Positions 8,526 through 18,217 of a stretch of 64,000 bases of DNA are shown piece after piece. Within the stretch, counting starts at the first letter, position 1; every line of letters begins with the position of its first letter. Made by a program: the position numbers and the translations under genes. Origin of the DNA: Bacteroidales bacterium (GTDB lineage Bacteria > Bacteroidota > Bacteroidia > Bacteroidales > Paludibacteraceae). Under the pieces are notes generated by a model, which did no database searches, was not told the DNA's origin, and saw nothing but the letters and a program-made list of their open reading frames with translations. The DNA is taken from positions 124,001-188,000 of the forward strand of contig SUXE01000009.1 of assembly GCA_015061115.1 (NCBI GenBank). The letters are read 5' to 3'.

Positions 8526-9505
8526 ATTACGTCAAATGATTGGAAAGGAGGATAAGCCAAGAAATACATTAGATGGAAAAAGGCAGGAGCTGTAAACGAC
8601 AATGAATCAATACGATCAAAGATGCCTCCATGTCCAGGGATGGCATCGCTCATATCCTTAATTCCTTTATCTCGTTTGACGGCAGACAACACGACGTCGC
8701 CAGCAAAACCAAGCACTGCAATCATCGCACTTGTAAAAATAACCTGCGGAGTAGAAAGCGGGGTTAGGAAACCGATAAAATAGCCTATTATTGTAGTGCT
8801 TATCACACCACCTATAAAGCCTTCCCACGTCTTATTTGGGCTGACGTTTGGAAGAATCTTATGCTTGCCTAACGATTTGCCCCAGACAAACTGCATCACA
8901 TCGTTGATTTCAGTCAAGAACACCAAAAACAGAAGCAAGCCTCTACCTCCTGAAGAGAAACCCTCAAGATCAGGCATAGAAAGCAGGAATGCCAAATGGC
9001 TCAATCCGAACACCGACAGCATCAACGACCACTGAAGCATAGCCATCGACTTTGTGATGCGGTGAGTGTCTTGCTTAATGACCATGATCGGCGGCAACAA
9101 CAAAAACATAATCACCGGGATAAAGATAATGTAACCGCCATACCAACGGAAGTACGCAAGTGTATACTGAATCGGAATAGCCAATAATGCCACCAACAAT
9201 GCACTTCTGTCCGACTGTCTGAAATGCAGCACCGAATACAGCTCACGGAATGCAAAAAACGACAAAACTGCCAAACATACATACGACACTGTGTTGTTGA
9301 TGAAGATGGCACATATAAATATTCCGACCATTATCCACCACGACTTTGTGCGGTTGATAATCTCAGTGATATTCAACTGTGGTTTAACCTTTCTAATGGT
9401 AAACAGAATCGCACTCACCACAGTAAGAGATCCGAGGATGATGGCAATCATAAAAATCACCTCGGAACTTTGTTCTGGGAACAAATATCTTAAAACTTCT
9501 GTCAT
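8510..9505 (-). CDS. cdsA: Phosphatidate cytidylyltransferase
   Basis: 331 aa with about eight hydrophobic segments. The C-terminal CDS signature is clear: 'NKTWEGFIGG', then 'GFAGDVVLSAVKRDKGIKD', then 'IPGHGGIFDRIDS'. It converts phosphatidic acid and CTP to CDP-diacylglycerol at the membrane. The ATG at 9505 overlaps the stop of the upstream CDP-alcohol phosphotransferase gene (ATGA-type), and its 3' end overlaps plsC. The three genes form a compact phospholipid module. Confidence 0.93.
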   Translation of the reverse strand: MTEVLRYLFPEQSSEVIFMIAIILGSLTVVSAILFTIRKVKPQLNITEIINRTKSWWIMVGIFICAIFINNTVSYVCLAVLSFFAFRELYSVLHFRQSDRSALLVALLAIPIQYTLAYFRWYGGYIIFIPVIMFLLLPPIMVIKQDTHRITKSMAMLQWSLMLSVFGLSHLAFLLSMPDLEGFSSGGRGLLLFLVFLTEINDVMQFVWGKSLGKHKILPNVSPNKTWEGFIGGVISTTIIGYFIGFLTPLSTPQVIFTSAMIAVLGFAGDVVLSAVKRDKGIKDMSDAIPGHGGIFDRIDSLSFTAPAFFHLMYFLAYPPFQSFDVIWKNL

Positions 9506-10155
9506 TGTTTTTCAGCGTGAGTCATTAAGTATAAACGGTTGATAAGAGTAGCAACCAAGCCGATGTTCATGATAATCAAAGCGATCATATAGATCAGTTT
9601 ATCGTAGCCGAAAGGAACACATACAGCAGCGATAAGCGACGCGAATGTAAGCACGGCCATACGGTGTTGCTTAGCCATCGGTCCGTTGAAATAGTGATTC
9701 TTTGTTTTATATGCTCCGATCCAACGGAAATACGCAGTCATTACAGCGTTAAGGGCAGCAAGCCATGATAGTTCAACTCCGATTCCGCCTACGATATAGC
9801 CGACTGGAACGATGAAGAAAGCATCAGCAAAACGGTCAGGCATATCGTTGTATAGATCGCCGTTTGGTGAACGTTTACCACCCTCAACAGCCACCATTCC
9901 ATCAAAAAGGTTGCAAAGCAATCGACACTGTACGCAGCCTGCGAATAAGATGTAGGCGACGTAGGGGTTTAGATCAAAAAAATAGTTTCCTAAAAGGAGT
10001 GCGCAACCAACCATTGAGAAGAAAATACTCATCAATGATATAGTGTTTGGAGCGACATCCCATTCTGTAAGTTTATGGGCAACAGCATTCGCCCAACCGG
10101 TATTGCGAGAAGCTATCTCACGTCTTCCGTCAACAGTTTGATTTTCTTGTTCCAT
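9502..10155 (-). CDS. CDP-alcohol phosphatidyltransferase family protein
   Basis: I start at the ATG at 10155 ('MEQENQTVDG', 217 aa); the upstream in-frame extension is rich in Phe/Cys and unlikely to be translated. Several TM helices surround 'NLFDGMVAVEGGKRSPNGDLYND', a variant of the family motif D-G-x2-A-R-x8-G-x3-D-x3-D. The Arg is replaced by Val, and the second half reads G-D-L-Y-N-D-x-x-D, as in the subfamily with 'LYNE/D'. It would transfer a CDP-linked phosphatidyl or alcohol group, probably using CDP-DAG made by the adjacent CdsA. The acceptor cannot be predicted. Confidence 0.8.
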   Translation of the reverse strand: MEQENQTVDGRREIASRNTGWANAVAHKLTEWDVAPNTISLMSIFFSMVGCALLLGNYFFDLNPYVAYILFAGCVQCRLLCNLFDGMVAVEGGKRSPNGDLYNDMPDRFADAFFIVPVGYIVGGIGVELSWLAALNAVMTAYFRWIGAYKTKNHYFNGPMAKQHRMAVLTFASLIAAVCVPFGYDKLIYMIALIIMNIGLVATLINRLYLMTHAEKQ

Positions 10156-10267
10156 GTTTGTATACTCTTTTTTGCAAAGATAATTGTTTTTTGCATCAAT
10201 ACAAAAGAAAAGATTTTGGCGCAATCATAACAATAGACAGCATATTATAGAGATCTTTGCTACTAGA

Positions 10268-11107
10268 TTACTGACAACTCTTCCTCAAAAAATATATCAG
10301 CAGATCCAGAATCACTAAAATCATTATTCCGACAAATCCAGTAGATCCACATAAAAGGTCACTGCCACCAGACAGATACAGCACGGAAATACCCGCAGAA
10401 CCATTGAGTGTGCCATGAGCAATGGCAGCAGCAATCGTAGATCCAGCCTTCTCACGAAGATGAAGGAACAATGGAGTCATAGTGATGCATAACAACATCA
10501 TCATAAAGACTCCTACTTCAGGATGATCCGGATAATTATGTCCCATAAGGATCAATGGTGAGTGCCAAAGTCCCCATATGGATCCTATAATTAATGATTT
10601 CTTCCAGAATCCCCATGCAGACATGACTCGTGGAAGGAATCCTCGCCATGCGACCTCTTCTCCAAAAGCAAAAAATGCATTGACAGTAAGGCCAGCGAAC
10701 AAACTACCTACAATAGTAATGGCAAGCAATCCCCAACCATCAATTTCAAGACCTTTTGTCGACATATCCGCGATCGCAATTTTCACAAGTTCTGAATTCG
10801 GATCCAACGACACGTCTGGCAATAGTGTTGAGCACAGCATCGCCAAAATATTGATGATCGGCATCAATAGCCATGCCACAAACCACCATTTGTTTACCTT
10901 AAAACTAACACCGACATCAGAAAATGGTTTTTCGCCAAATATCAGCTGTGTGATTATCACAGAGATCAATGGAATCAACATATATGCACTGGCAAAACAC
11001 ATTCCCGTGGCAGACGACAAGTCACCACCTAGGAGATAGAACGCACCTCCTGCAATAAAACTGATTCCAAAACAAACGGAAAGGAATACTTTTAATTTTT
11101 TATCCAT
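10268..11107 (-). CDS. CPBP-family intramembrane metalloprotease
   Basis: About 279 aa from the ATG at 11107. I prefer this start because a good -7 box (CAAAAATA on the plus strand, 11132-11139) lies over the longer reading. About eight TM segments carry the CPBP/Abi motifs: 'FGEEVAWRGF' (EExxxR, Glu pair near residues 150-151), 'WGLWHSP' and a late 'IAHGTLNG'. Family members are glutamate-type intramembrane proteases involved in prenyl-protein processing, bacteriocin immunity or stress; the substrate here is unknown. The gene is monocistronic and divergent from the TonB-like gene. Confidence 0.82.
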   Translation of the reverse strand: MDKKLKVFLSVCFGISFIAGGAFYLLGGDLSSATGMCFASAYMLIPLISVIITQLIFGEKPFSDVGVSFKVNKWWFVAWLLMPIINILAMLCSTLLPDVSLDPNSELVKIAIADMSTKGLEIDGWGLLAITIVGSLFAGLTVNAFFAFGEEVAWRGFLPRVMSAWGFWKKSLIIGSIWGLWHSPLILMGHNYPDHPEVGVFMMMLLCITMTPLFLHLREKAGSTIAAAIAHGTLNGSAGISVLYLSGGSDLLCGSTGFVGIMILVILDLLIYFLRKSCQ

Positions 11108-11238
11108 AATGATTCGCATATTTTCTGCATTCAAAAATACAAATATCTTTGAATTAAAGAATCTTGTTTTGCAAGTTATATTATCAAATAAAAATTATAA
11201 GTTCAAAGTGAAAAAAAATCAATACATAATTTCAATAG

Positions 11239-11269
11239 TTTTTATATCCAGTAGATTTTTCTACATTTG
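11239..11269 (+). promoter_or_regulatory. Candidate promoter for the TonB-C-like gene
   Basis: TACATTTG at 11262-11269 matches the Bacteroidota -7 consensus TAnnTTTG. The -33 position (11239-11242) reads TTTT, three of four bases, at the right 19-nt distance. It would give a 5' UTR of about 65 nt before the ATG at 11341. Confidence 0.5.
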
Positions 11270-11340
11270 TAGAGAGAAGAAGAGAGATAAAAGATCGCCG
11301 ATCATAAATCAGTTCACATTAACATTGAGAAACATAGCTT

Positions 11341-12165
11341 ATGAACAAAGGAAAATTCAAATGCGATAAACTCAAAGAAATACGCAAAGTCATTGCAGAG
11401 GCCAACAACATATATTACAATCCCTCACCATGTACCCACAAAGGAGACTGCAATGGCACATGCCCTAAATGTGAAGCTGAAACCCATTACATTGAGGACC
11501 AGCTCAATCTTCGTCGACAAGCAGGTAAAGCAATAAAGATTGTAGGATTAGCCACATCGATATTAGCATTATCAGCCTGCAACAGTCCACAACAGAGCAC
11601 AAATGCATGTGCTGTGGATGAAGACACTACAGTTTTAACATTTATGGATGAGAGTAACGTATACCTACAAGGAGAAATCAGACTGCCTGATGGTTTTACA
11701 GAGGGATTAGACAGCATGACAAATGAGATACCTCCACCTCCTCCATGTGCAGATTATAAACCAGAACCAGTATCTAAGGAATTTCTAGAACAGTTAGAAA
11801 AAGACACAGTCATCTCCATGACAGTGGGTTATCCAGCTTGTTATAAAAGTCAAGATCCAACGATTAGCAGAACAAGTTTCTACAATGAGGTACTGACATA
11901 TATTTACAGAAGCGACGAATACAAAGGTCTAACTGAAGAGGAGAAATCCAATCTTTGGTATCTTGTTCAGTTTGTGGTGGAACGCAATGGCACAATTACC
12001 AATTTAAAAGTAGCGAAAAGCACAAACGCCAAGTTAGACCAAGTGGTGTACAGAGCAGTGAACAAGACTAGCGGCAAATGGATAGCTGCCACCCGCTATG
12101 AAAGAAAAATCCGTACCAGAATAGGACGTCTTATAGTTGCCAACTATTTAGAGCCAAGAGAATAG
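11341..12165 (+). CDS. Membrane-anchored TonB C-terminal-like protein with N-terminal Cys cluster
   Basis: 274 aa. The N-terminus has a four-cysteine cluster C-x5-C-x3-C-x2-C (Cys31, 37, 41, 44) that could bind zinc. A hydrophobic segment (about 64-79) ending 'ALSAC' follows, then a Pro-rich stretch with a run of five prolines. The last 85 residues resemble a TonB C-terminal domain ('LVQFVVERNGTITNLKVAKS' and a later 'GRLI' strand). This layout occurs in a Bacteroidales family of small TonB-like proteins. If the segment is a TM helix, the Cys cluster is cytoplasmic and the TonB-like domain periplasmic; Cys80 could instead be a lipobox. Partner receptor unknown. Confidence 0.65.
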   Translation: MNKGKFKCDKLKEIRKVIAEANNIYYNPSPCTHKGDCNGTCPKCEAETHYIEDQLNLRRQAGKAIKIVGLATSILALSACNSPQQSTNACAVDEDTTVLTFMDESNVYLQGEIRLPDGFTEGLDSMTNEIPPPPPCADYKPEPVSKEFLEQLEKDTVISMTVGYPACYKSQDPTISRTSFYNEVLTYIYRSDEYKGLTEEEKSNLWYLVQFVVERNGTITNLKVAKSTNAKLDQVVYRAVNKTSGKWIAATRYERKIRTRIGRLIVANYLEPRE

Positions 12166-12314
12166 AAGAATTTTCTGCAACTACAGGATAAAGAAGTCAA
12201 TGGTTATTATAGAAATTCCACAAGAATTGCAGAAAGGCTTGATAAACCGTATCTTGAGCACTGGATTTTAGATCAGAATATAACAGGTTTTGTTTTTTCA
12301 ATAAAAATAAGACA

Positions 12315-12830
12315 ATGATTGAGTTAAAGAAAAGACTTATTCAATTTGTAAGTTTGGTTATTTATGTGCAATTACTGAATATTCCATTCTTATTGATCTT
12401 GCATGTTTTTATTAAGGACAATCTAAACCTGAACTATGAATTTATAAGTTTGGACAAAATATACATAAGTATTATAGTGACATGTATTTATGCCCTATTT
12501 CAAACTGTAATTCTTCCATTTAAGAAAATCTATAGTCTGATTGTATGTATAATACTGCACAATCTCGTCACCATTGAGATGTGGAGATACAATTCGATTG
12601 ACCCATTCGGTGGAGAAGTTGTGTTCGAATGCGTGTCTGGCATTTCCAACTTTATAGAACTATTATTTTTTAGTTATAGAGATTTATTAGATGACAATTC
12701 TGTAGTAAATGTGCTAAACAAATTAAACTGGACTCTTGTCTTCAGTTTCTATCTTTGCTTTGTTTACTTTTCTTTCAAATGGATTTTGACAAAACTAAGC
12801 AAGCGAATAAACTCAATTATCGTTTTATAG
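12315..12830 (+). CDS. Hypothetical four-TM membrane protein
   Basis: 171 aa, rich in Ile/Leu/Phe/Tyr, with four predicted TM segments (about 8-33, 49-69, 72-90, 140-162). No family was recognised. It follows the TonB-like gene by 150 bp in the same direction and ends just before a strong terminator. Codon use and base composition are more AT-rich than the housekeeping genes, so it may be accessory. Confidence 0.6.
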   Translation: MIELKKRLIQFVSLVIYVQLLNIPFLLILHVFIKDNLNLNYEFISLDKIYISIIVTCIYALFQTVILPFKKIYSLIVCIILHNLVTIEMWRYNSIDPFGGEVVFECVSGISNFIELLFFSYRDLLDDNSVVNVLNKLNWTLVFSFYLCFVYFSFKWILTKLSKRINSIIVL

Positions 12831-12873
12831 ACATACATCTAAAGACAATCCTTTTGATAATAAAGACGAAGAT

Positions 12874-12908
12874 TAAAAGGGCAAAGTTTCAATAACTCTG
12901 CCCTTTTT
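12874..12908 (+). terminator. Intrinsic terminator after the four-TM protein gene
   Basis: AAAAGGGCA pairs with TGCCCTTTT across a loop of about 15 nt, with a T run on the plus strand immediately after. It ends the plus-strand unit before the convergent comM gene. Confidence 0.75.
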
Positions 12909-12949
12909 CAATGTTTACCCAAATATATTTGAAATGCTGTCCTTGTCCG

Positions 12950-12982
12950 TTCTTTAAGGTCACAAATTGTGACCTTAAAGAA
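12950..12982. repeat. 33-bp perfect inverted repeat between convergent genes
   Basis: Sixteen-bp arms flank a single central A with no mismatch, and AAGGTCACAA forms the inner part of the left arm. It sits between the plus-strand terminator at about 12908 and the 3' end of comM at 13025. There is no poly-T tract, so it is not a textbook terminator. It could act as a bidirectional transcription stop, a protein-binding site or a recombination site. Confidence 0.85.
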
Positions 12983-13024
12983 TCAGTAGCATCATTAGAC
13001 ATCATGATATCATACTTCTATCCA

Positions 13025-14557
13025 TCACCAGCTCTCCCTATCCAAACTTCTATACGACAGTGCCTCCTTCACATGCGTCGAATCTATCTCTGCTGAATCG
13101 GCAAGATCAGCGATTGTACGAGCCAATTTCAGGACTTTGAAATAACCACGGGCTGAAAAATTCAGTTTCTTCATCGCTTTTTCTAGCAGTTCCTCCGCTT
13201 CCGTTGAAATCTTGCAATACATGTCGCAATGGCGTTTCTCCATCTGACCGTTGCAGTGGATAGTCTTCTCATTTTTGAATCTCTCCTGCTGCACTTTTCT
13301 TGCCTTCTCCACTCTCGCCCTGATGTCGGCACTCTTCTCCCCTCCTTTGTTTTCTAACAGTTCCTTATGCGAAAGTGGCGAAATCTTCACCTGTAGGTCT
13401 ATACGGTCCATCAATGGACCTGAAATTCTGCTCATATACTTCTGCACTTCAATCTGTGAGCAAGTGCACTCGTGGTTAGGATCTCCGTAATGTCCACACG
13501 GACATGGGTTCATCGCTGCGATAAGCATAAAACTTGATGGAAATTCCGCAGAAAACTTTGCTCTCGAAATACTGATTTTATGATCTTCCAACGGTTGTCG
13601 CAATTCTTCCAACGCTGCCCGGTTATACTGCGGAAGTTCGTCTAGAAATAGCACTCCATTATGAGCGAGGGATATTTCGCCTGGTTTTGGATAGCTTCCT
13701 CCTCCCAACAAAGCTACACCTGAAACATTGTTGTGCGGACTTCTGAACGGACGCGTCGTCATCAGAGATGTGTCTTTAGGTAATTGTCCTGCGACGGAAT
13801 GGATCTTCGTCGTCTCCAACGCTTCATCAAGAGTGAAACTTGGCATGATGGACGGAACACATTTCGCCAACATTGATTTTCCAGATCCCGGAGTTCCAAT
13901 CATAATAAGGTTATGTCCACCTGCGACAGCTATCTCAATCGCTCGTTTAGCAGTCTCCTGGCCACACACCTCCTTGAAGTCACTTTCAAAAACATCCCTT
14001 TTGCTGAAGAAGCACTCCTGAGTGTCAACAACCGTTTTTTCAATGTGTATATTTCCATTTAGGAACTCCACAACTTCTGTCAGATTCTCCACTCCAATAA
14101 TATCGAGTCCACCCACAACAGCCGCCTCTTTCGCATTCTCTTTCGGCAAGATGAAACCCTTGAATCCAAGTTGTCTGGCCATTATAGCAATCGACAACGA
14201 TGCCGTGATTCCTCGTACAGAGCCATCCAACGACAATTCTCCCATCACAATATATCCTTCCAACGCTTCCGATGCAATAACATCAGATGCCGCAAGGATG
14301 CCGACGGCAAGCGTCAGATCATAACCTGTCCCCTCCTTACGCATATACGCAGGAGCAAGATTTATCACTATCTGTTTACGTGGGAATGGATAATCAGAGT
14401 TCATTATCGCTGTTGTTATACGATCCTGACTCTCTTTCACTGCACTGTCTGGCAATCCTACAATAGAAAACCTAAATCCACTGCTGAGGTTTACCTCAAT
14501 CGTGATCAACTCTGCATCAATGCCATTGATTGATGCCGCATACGTTTTTACTAACAT
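13025..14557 (-). CDS. comM: YifB/ComM-family Mg-chelatase-like AAA+ ATPase
   Basis: 510 aa, full length. An N-terminal Lon-protease-like fold ('INGIDAELITIEVN', 'GYDLTLAVGILAAS') is followed by the AAA+ core with Walker A 'GTPGSGKS', 'LFLDELPQY' (Walker B) and the C-terminal Mg-chelatase domain with Cys residues in 'MNPCPCGHYG'. ComM is a helicase promoting branch migration during transformation and recombination. It stands alone on the minus strand, 108 bp downstream of der. Confidence 0.93.
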   Translation of the reverse strand: MLVKTYAASINGIDAELITIEVNLSSGFRFSIVGLPDSAVKESQDRITTAIMNSDYPFPRKQIVINLAPAYMRKEGTGYDLTLAVGILAASDVIASEALEGYIVMGELSLDGSVRGITASLSIAIMARQLGFKGFILPKENAKEAAVVGGLDIIGVENLTEVVEFLNGNIHIEKTVVDTQECFFSKRDVFESDFKEVCGQETAKRAIEIAVAGGHNLIMIGTPGSGKSMLAKCVPSIMPSFTLDEALETTKIHSVAGQLPKDTSLMTTRPFRSPHNNVSGVALLGGGSYPKPGEISLAHNGVLFLDELPQYNRAALEELRQPLEDHKISISRAKFSAEFPSSFMLIAAMNPCPCGHYGDPNHECTCSQIEVQKYMSRISGPLMDRIDLQVKISPLSHKELLENKGGEKSADIRARVEKARKVQQERFKNEKTIHCNGQMEKRHCDMYCKISTEAEELLEKAMKKLNFSARGYFKVLKLARTIADLADSAEIDSTHVKEALSYRSLDRESW

Positions 14558-14638
14558 ATTATTTTGTACTTAATTAATAATCTATTTCCCCTAACCACAT
14601 CAAATGTGGACGGACTTTAAAGTGGCAAATCTAAATTT

Positions 14639-14659
14639 GGGCGGACATAAAGTCCGCCC
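14639..14659 (-). terminator. Hairpin after der
   Basis: GGGCGGAC/GTCCGCCC form a perfect 8-bp GC-rich stem with a 5-nt loop, 7 bp past the der stop. The downstream minus-strand sequence is only moderately T-rich, so it is a probable rather than certain intrinsic terminator for the era-der unit. Confidence 0.55.
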
Positions 14660-14665
14660 ATAAAT

Positions 14666-15982
14666 TTATTTCTGTCGAACGTAGATGTTGATAGGCGTTC
14701 CTGTAAAACGCCACTGTTCACGCAATTTGTTCTCCAAGAATCGTTTATACGGATCCTTCACATACTGAGGAAGGTTGGCATAGAAGACGAATGATGGAAC
14801 CGATGTAGACGGTAGCTGCATCACATACTTGATCTTGATATACTTTCCCTTCAATGCTGGTGGAGGATAATTCTCTATCAATGGCAAGAAGAATTCATTC
14901 AACTTGCTTGTAGAAATTCTCTGTGTGCGATTCTTGTAAACATCTATCGCTGCCTCTATCACCTTGAAGATTCTCTGCTTGTTGACTACGGATGTGAAGA
15001 TAACAGGGAAATCTGTGAATGGAGCCAAACGCTCTTTGATTCTCTGCTCAAACTTAGCCGAGCTGTTGGCATCCTTGTTCTCAATCAAATCCCACTTGTT
15101 CACAACGACAACCAAACCTTTGTTGTTCTTCTGGATCAACTGCACAATATTCAAATCCTGAGCCTCAAGTCCACGTGTGGCGTCTAGCATAAGGATACAT
15201 ACATCTGAATCCTCGATCGAACGGATTGAACGGATCACAGAGAAATACTCAAGATCCTCTGTCACTTTTGCCTTCTTACGTATTCCGGCTGTATCAACCA
15301 AATAGAAGTCGTAGCCAAACTTATCATAACGTGTATAGATACTGTCTCGTGTTGTTCCAGCAATATCTGTCACCACTGTTCTGTCCTCACCAATGAATGC
15401 GTTGATGATCGACGATTTTCCTGCATTCGGACGACCTACAACAGCCACCTTTGGCAATGAGTCTGTCGTATTATCTTCTGGTTTAGCCGGCATGACTTCA
15501 AGCACACGGTCAAGCAAATCACCCGTACCGCTACCATTGATCGCTGAGACACAATATGGCTCGCCAAGTCCTAGTTTATAAAACTCAGCAGCCGCATACT
15601 GCCAGTCGTTATTGTCTACTTTATTTGAAACCACAACAACTGGTTTCTTGCTTTGACGCAACAAATGAGCCACCTCAGAATCAAGGTCAGTCAAACCATT
15701 CATTGTGTCGACTACAAACAGGATAACATCACACTCCTCAACTGCGATTGTAACCTGCTTTCTGATCTCTTCTTCAAAGATATCATCTGAGTTGACTACC
15801 CAACCACCAGTGTCGACAATAGAAAACTCTTTTCCACACCATGTCACTTTACCATACTGGCGGTCACGTGTCGTACCTGCCGTATCATTGACAATAGCGC
15901 TTCTCGTCTGAGTCAGACGATTGAATAATGTGGACTTTCCTACATTCGGGCGTCCTACTATAGCTACAAGATTACTTGCCAT
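14666..15982 (-). CDS. der: Ribosome biogenesis GTPase Der (EngA)
   Basis: 438 aa. Two tandem GTPase domains each carry a full G1 ('GRPNVGKST' at residue 10, 'GRPNAGKSS' near 180), G3 ('DTGG', 'DTAG') and G4 ('NKVD', 'NKWD') set. A C-terminal KH-like domain follows. Der acts in 50S subunit assembly. The gene is 26 bp downstream of era in a probable co-transcribed run. Confidence 0.96.
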   Translation of the reverse strand: MASNLVAIVGRPNVGKSTLFNRLTQTRSAIVNDTAGTTRDRQYGKVTWCGKEFSIVDTGGWVVNSDDIFEEEIRKQVTIAVEECDVILFVVDTMNGLTDLDSEVAHLLRQSKKPVVVVSNKVDNNDWQYAAAEFYKLGLGEPYCVSAINGSGTGDLLDRVLEVMPAKPEDNTTDSLPKVAVVGRPNAGKSSIINAFIGEDRTVVTDIAGTTRDSIYTRYDKFGYDFYLVDTAGIRKKAKVTEDLEYFSVIRSIRSIEDSDVCILMLDATRGLEAQDLNIVQLIQKNNKGLVVVVNKWDLIENKDANSSAKFEQRIKERLAPFTDFPVIFTSVVNKQRIFKVIEAAIDVYKNRTQRISTSKLNEFFLPLIENYPPPALKGKYIKIKYVMQLPSTSVPSFVFYANLPQYVKDPYKRFLENKLREQWRFTGTPINIYVRQK

Positions 15983-16008
15983 AATTCTTTCTCCTTTCTT
16001 TTTTGGGG

Positions 16009-16893
16009 TTAAATGTCTGCATCGTATCCAAAGGACTTCAACTTCATCTCCTTGTTACGCCAATCCTTCTCTACCTTCACGAACAACTCCAAGAATACTT
16101 TCTTGCCAAAGAATGCCTCGATATCCTTACGTGCCTCTGTGCCGACTATCTTCAGCATCTTGCCTCCCTTACCGATAATGATTCCTTTCTGGGTGTCTCT
16201 CTCCACATTGATCACAGCGTTGATTCTGATAAGGTCGTCACTTTCCTTAAACTGTTCTACCACCACTTCCACTGCGTATGGAATCTCACGGTCGTAATTA
16301 GTAAGGATCTTCTCACGAATAATCTCAGTCACAAAGAATCGAGCAGGCTTGTCTGTAAGAGCATCCTTTTCAAAATAAGGAGGGCACTCCGGCAACAGAT
16401 CCTTGATTCTCTTCAACACGTAATCAATATTGAATTTGTTGGCTGCCGACACTGGGATTATCTCCGCATTCGGAAGAATCTCTCTCCATTGCGCCACCAA
16501 CGCCTCCAGTTTCTGCTGGTCAGTAAGATCGATCTTATTGATAATAAGTAAGACGGGAGCATGTTGCTTCTTCACCTTTTCAATGAAGTCGCTGTTCTTC
16601 ATGCCATTCTCCACTGTGTCTGTCACATACAGCAGAATATCTGCGTCTTTAAGAGCACTTGTAGAGAAGCCCAACATAGACTCCTGAAGCTTATAGTTTG
16701 GCTTCAGCACTCCCGGTGTATCAGAATAGACGATTTGGAAATCCTCTCCGTTGACAATTCCCATTATACGATGACGCGTTGTCTGCGCCTTCGAAGTGAT
16801 GATGGAGATTCTTTCCCCCACCAAAGTATTCATCAATGTGGATTTTCCTACGTTCGGATTCCCCACTATATTTACAAATCCAGACTTATGCAT
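16009..16893 (-). CDS. era: GTPase Era
   Basis: About 294 aa from the ATG at 16893; the longer reading starts with TTG. G1 is 'GNPNVGKST', G3 'DTPG' and G4 'NKID', with a C-terminal KH domain containing '[12 protein letters not shown]'. Era binds 16S rRNA and couples 30S maturation to growth. It lies between rseP and der with short gaps. Confidence 0.95.
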   Translation of the reverse strand: MHKSGFVNIVGNPNVGKSTLMNTLVGERISIITSKAQTTRHRIMGIVNGEDFQIVYSDTPGVLKPNYKLQESMLGFSTSALKDADILLYVTDTVENGMKNSDFIEKVKKQHAPVLLIINKIDLTDQQKLEALVAQWREILPNAEIIPVSAANKFNIDYVLKRIKDLLPECPPYFEKDALTDKPARFFVTEIIREKILTNYDREIPYAVEVVVEQFKESDDLIRINAVINVERDTQKGIIIGKGGKMLKIVGTEARKDIEAFFGKKVFLELFVKVEKDWRNKEMKLKSFGYDADI

Positions 16894-16908
16894 AGTCAAT
16901 AAATTTCA

Positions 16909-18216
16909 TCATTTAAATAAACGAGTTATATCGTTCAAATTCACAAACAGCATCAAAGTAAGAAGCAACGTCACTCCTATCATCTGGGCTTTCATCAAAA
17001 CATCTTGGCTTACCTTCTTGCGTGTGATGATTTCAATCAAAACAAACAATATATGTCCGCCATCTAGTGCTGGAATAGGCAAAAAGTTCATAAACGCCAA
17101 GACCAAAGATAAAAATGCCGTGATAGTCCAAAATGCATAAAAATCAAACGTCTCCGGGAACAACGACGCCACTGTTCCAAAGCCACCCAACGTCTGTACT
17201 CCTTCAGGAGTGAAGACGTATTTGAAATCGGAAACATATCCTTTTATCTTCTCGACCGCTGTCTTTAATCCATGTGGGAAAGACTCCATCAAACTATACT
17301 CGACATGCTCCATTTCATACAAGTCGTATGGCGATTTCATATACACACCTACTTTGCCATCAATATCTGGAGTGACCGTAAGTTTCACCGTGTCCGCACC
17401 ACGCAAAACACTCCACTCCATCGACTTGTTTTTATGAGAAGCTATCTGCTTCATAGCCTGGGTCAAGTATGCAGATTGTCCATTTATAGTCAACAACCTG
17501 TCATCTGCCTGTAGCCCAGCCTCAGCTGCAGGCATGCCGTCAATTAGTTTTTGCACTACGAACGGAACACGGTAGAACGCAAATCCCTTACCCTCTCTCA
17601 TCAACATAGTCATAAATGAGTCTGGGATCGCAATGTCTACAATAGCACCGTCTCTCTCCACTTGAACCGTCGTCGCTTCTACAATTTCTCTGACAGATTC
17701 CTGAGATAAACTTTTTATTTTCTTTCCATCAGCAGAAACCAACTTGTCGCCGTCAACAAAACCTACCTCATGAGCCGACCAACAATATTCCATACCATCA
17801 GTCGCATTCTCCATTGGCAAATACGTGTCTCCCCAGTGGAATGCGATACCAGTATAAATGGCTATCGCGAGGAGAAAATTCATCACCACTCCAGCCACCA
17901 TTATTATCAGTCGCTGCCAAGCGGGTTTCGTGCGAAACTCCCAATCCTTCGGTTCTTCCTTCATCTGATCAGTATCAAAACTTTCGTCGATCATTCCCGA
18001 AAGTTTCACATAACCGCCAAGAGGCAACCAACCGATACCATAGGTAGTATCACTGCTCTTTGGTTTGAATTTGAATAAGCTAAAGCCAGGATTAAAGAAA
18101 ATATAAAATTTCTCTACTCTGACGCCAAATATCTTCGCTGTTATAAAGTGTCCAAACTCATGGATCACCACCAACAATGTCAATGAGGCGAAAAACTGTA
18201 TTAACGTATAAATCAT
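16909..18216 (-). CDS. rseP: RIP metalloprotease RseP
   Basis: 435 aa, four TM segments. The zinc site 'HEFGH' is at residues 19-23, and the third ligand lies in 'PALDGGH' (Asp about 385). A PDZ-like domain lies in the middle ('GMPAAEAGLQADDRLL'). It is a site-2 protease that cleaves membrane proteins such as anti-sigma factors. One base separates it from dxr, so the two are tightly coupled. Confidence 0.95.
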   Translation of the reverse strand: MIYTLIQFFASLTLLVVIHEFGHFITAKIFGVRVEKFYIFFNPGFSLFKFKPKSSDTTYGIGWLPLGGYVKLSGMIDESFDTDQMKEEPKDWEFRTKPAWQRLIIMVAGVVMNFLLAIAIYTGIAFHWGDTYLPMENATDGMEYCWSAHEVGFVDGDKLVSADGKKIKSLSQESVREIVEATTVQVERDGAIVDIAIPDSFMTMLMREGKGFAFYRVPFVVQKLIDGMPAAEAGLQADDRLLTINGQSAYLTQAMKQIASHKNKSMEWSVLRGADTVKLTVTPDIDGKVGVYMKSPYDLYEMEHVEYSLMESFPHGLKTAVEKIKGYVSDFKYVFTPEGVQTLGGFGTVASLFPETFDFYAFWTITAFLSLVLAFMNFLPIPALDGGHILFVLIEIITRKKVSQDVLMKAQMIGVTLLLTLMLFVNLNDITRLFK

Positions 18217-18217
18217 A

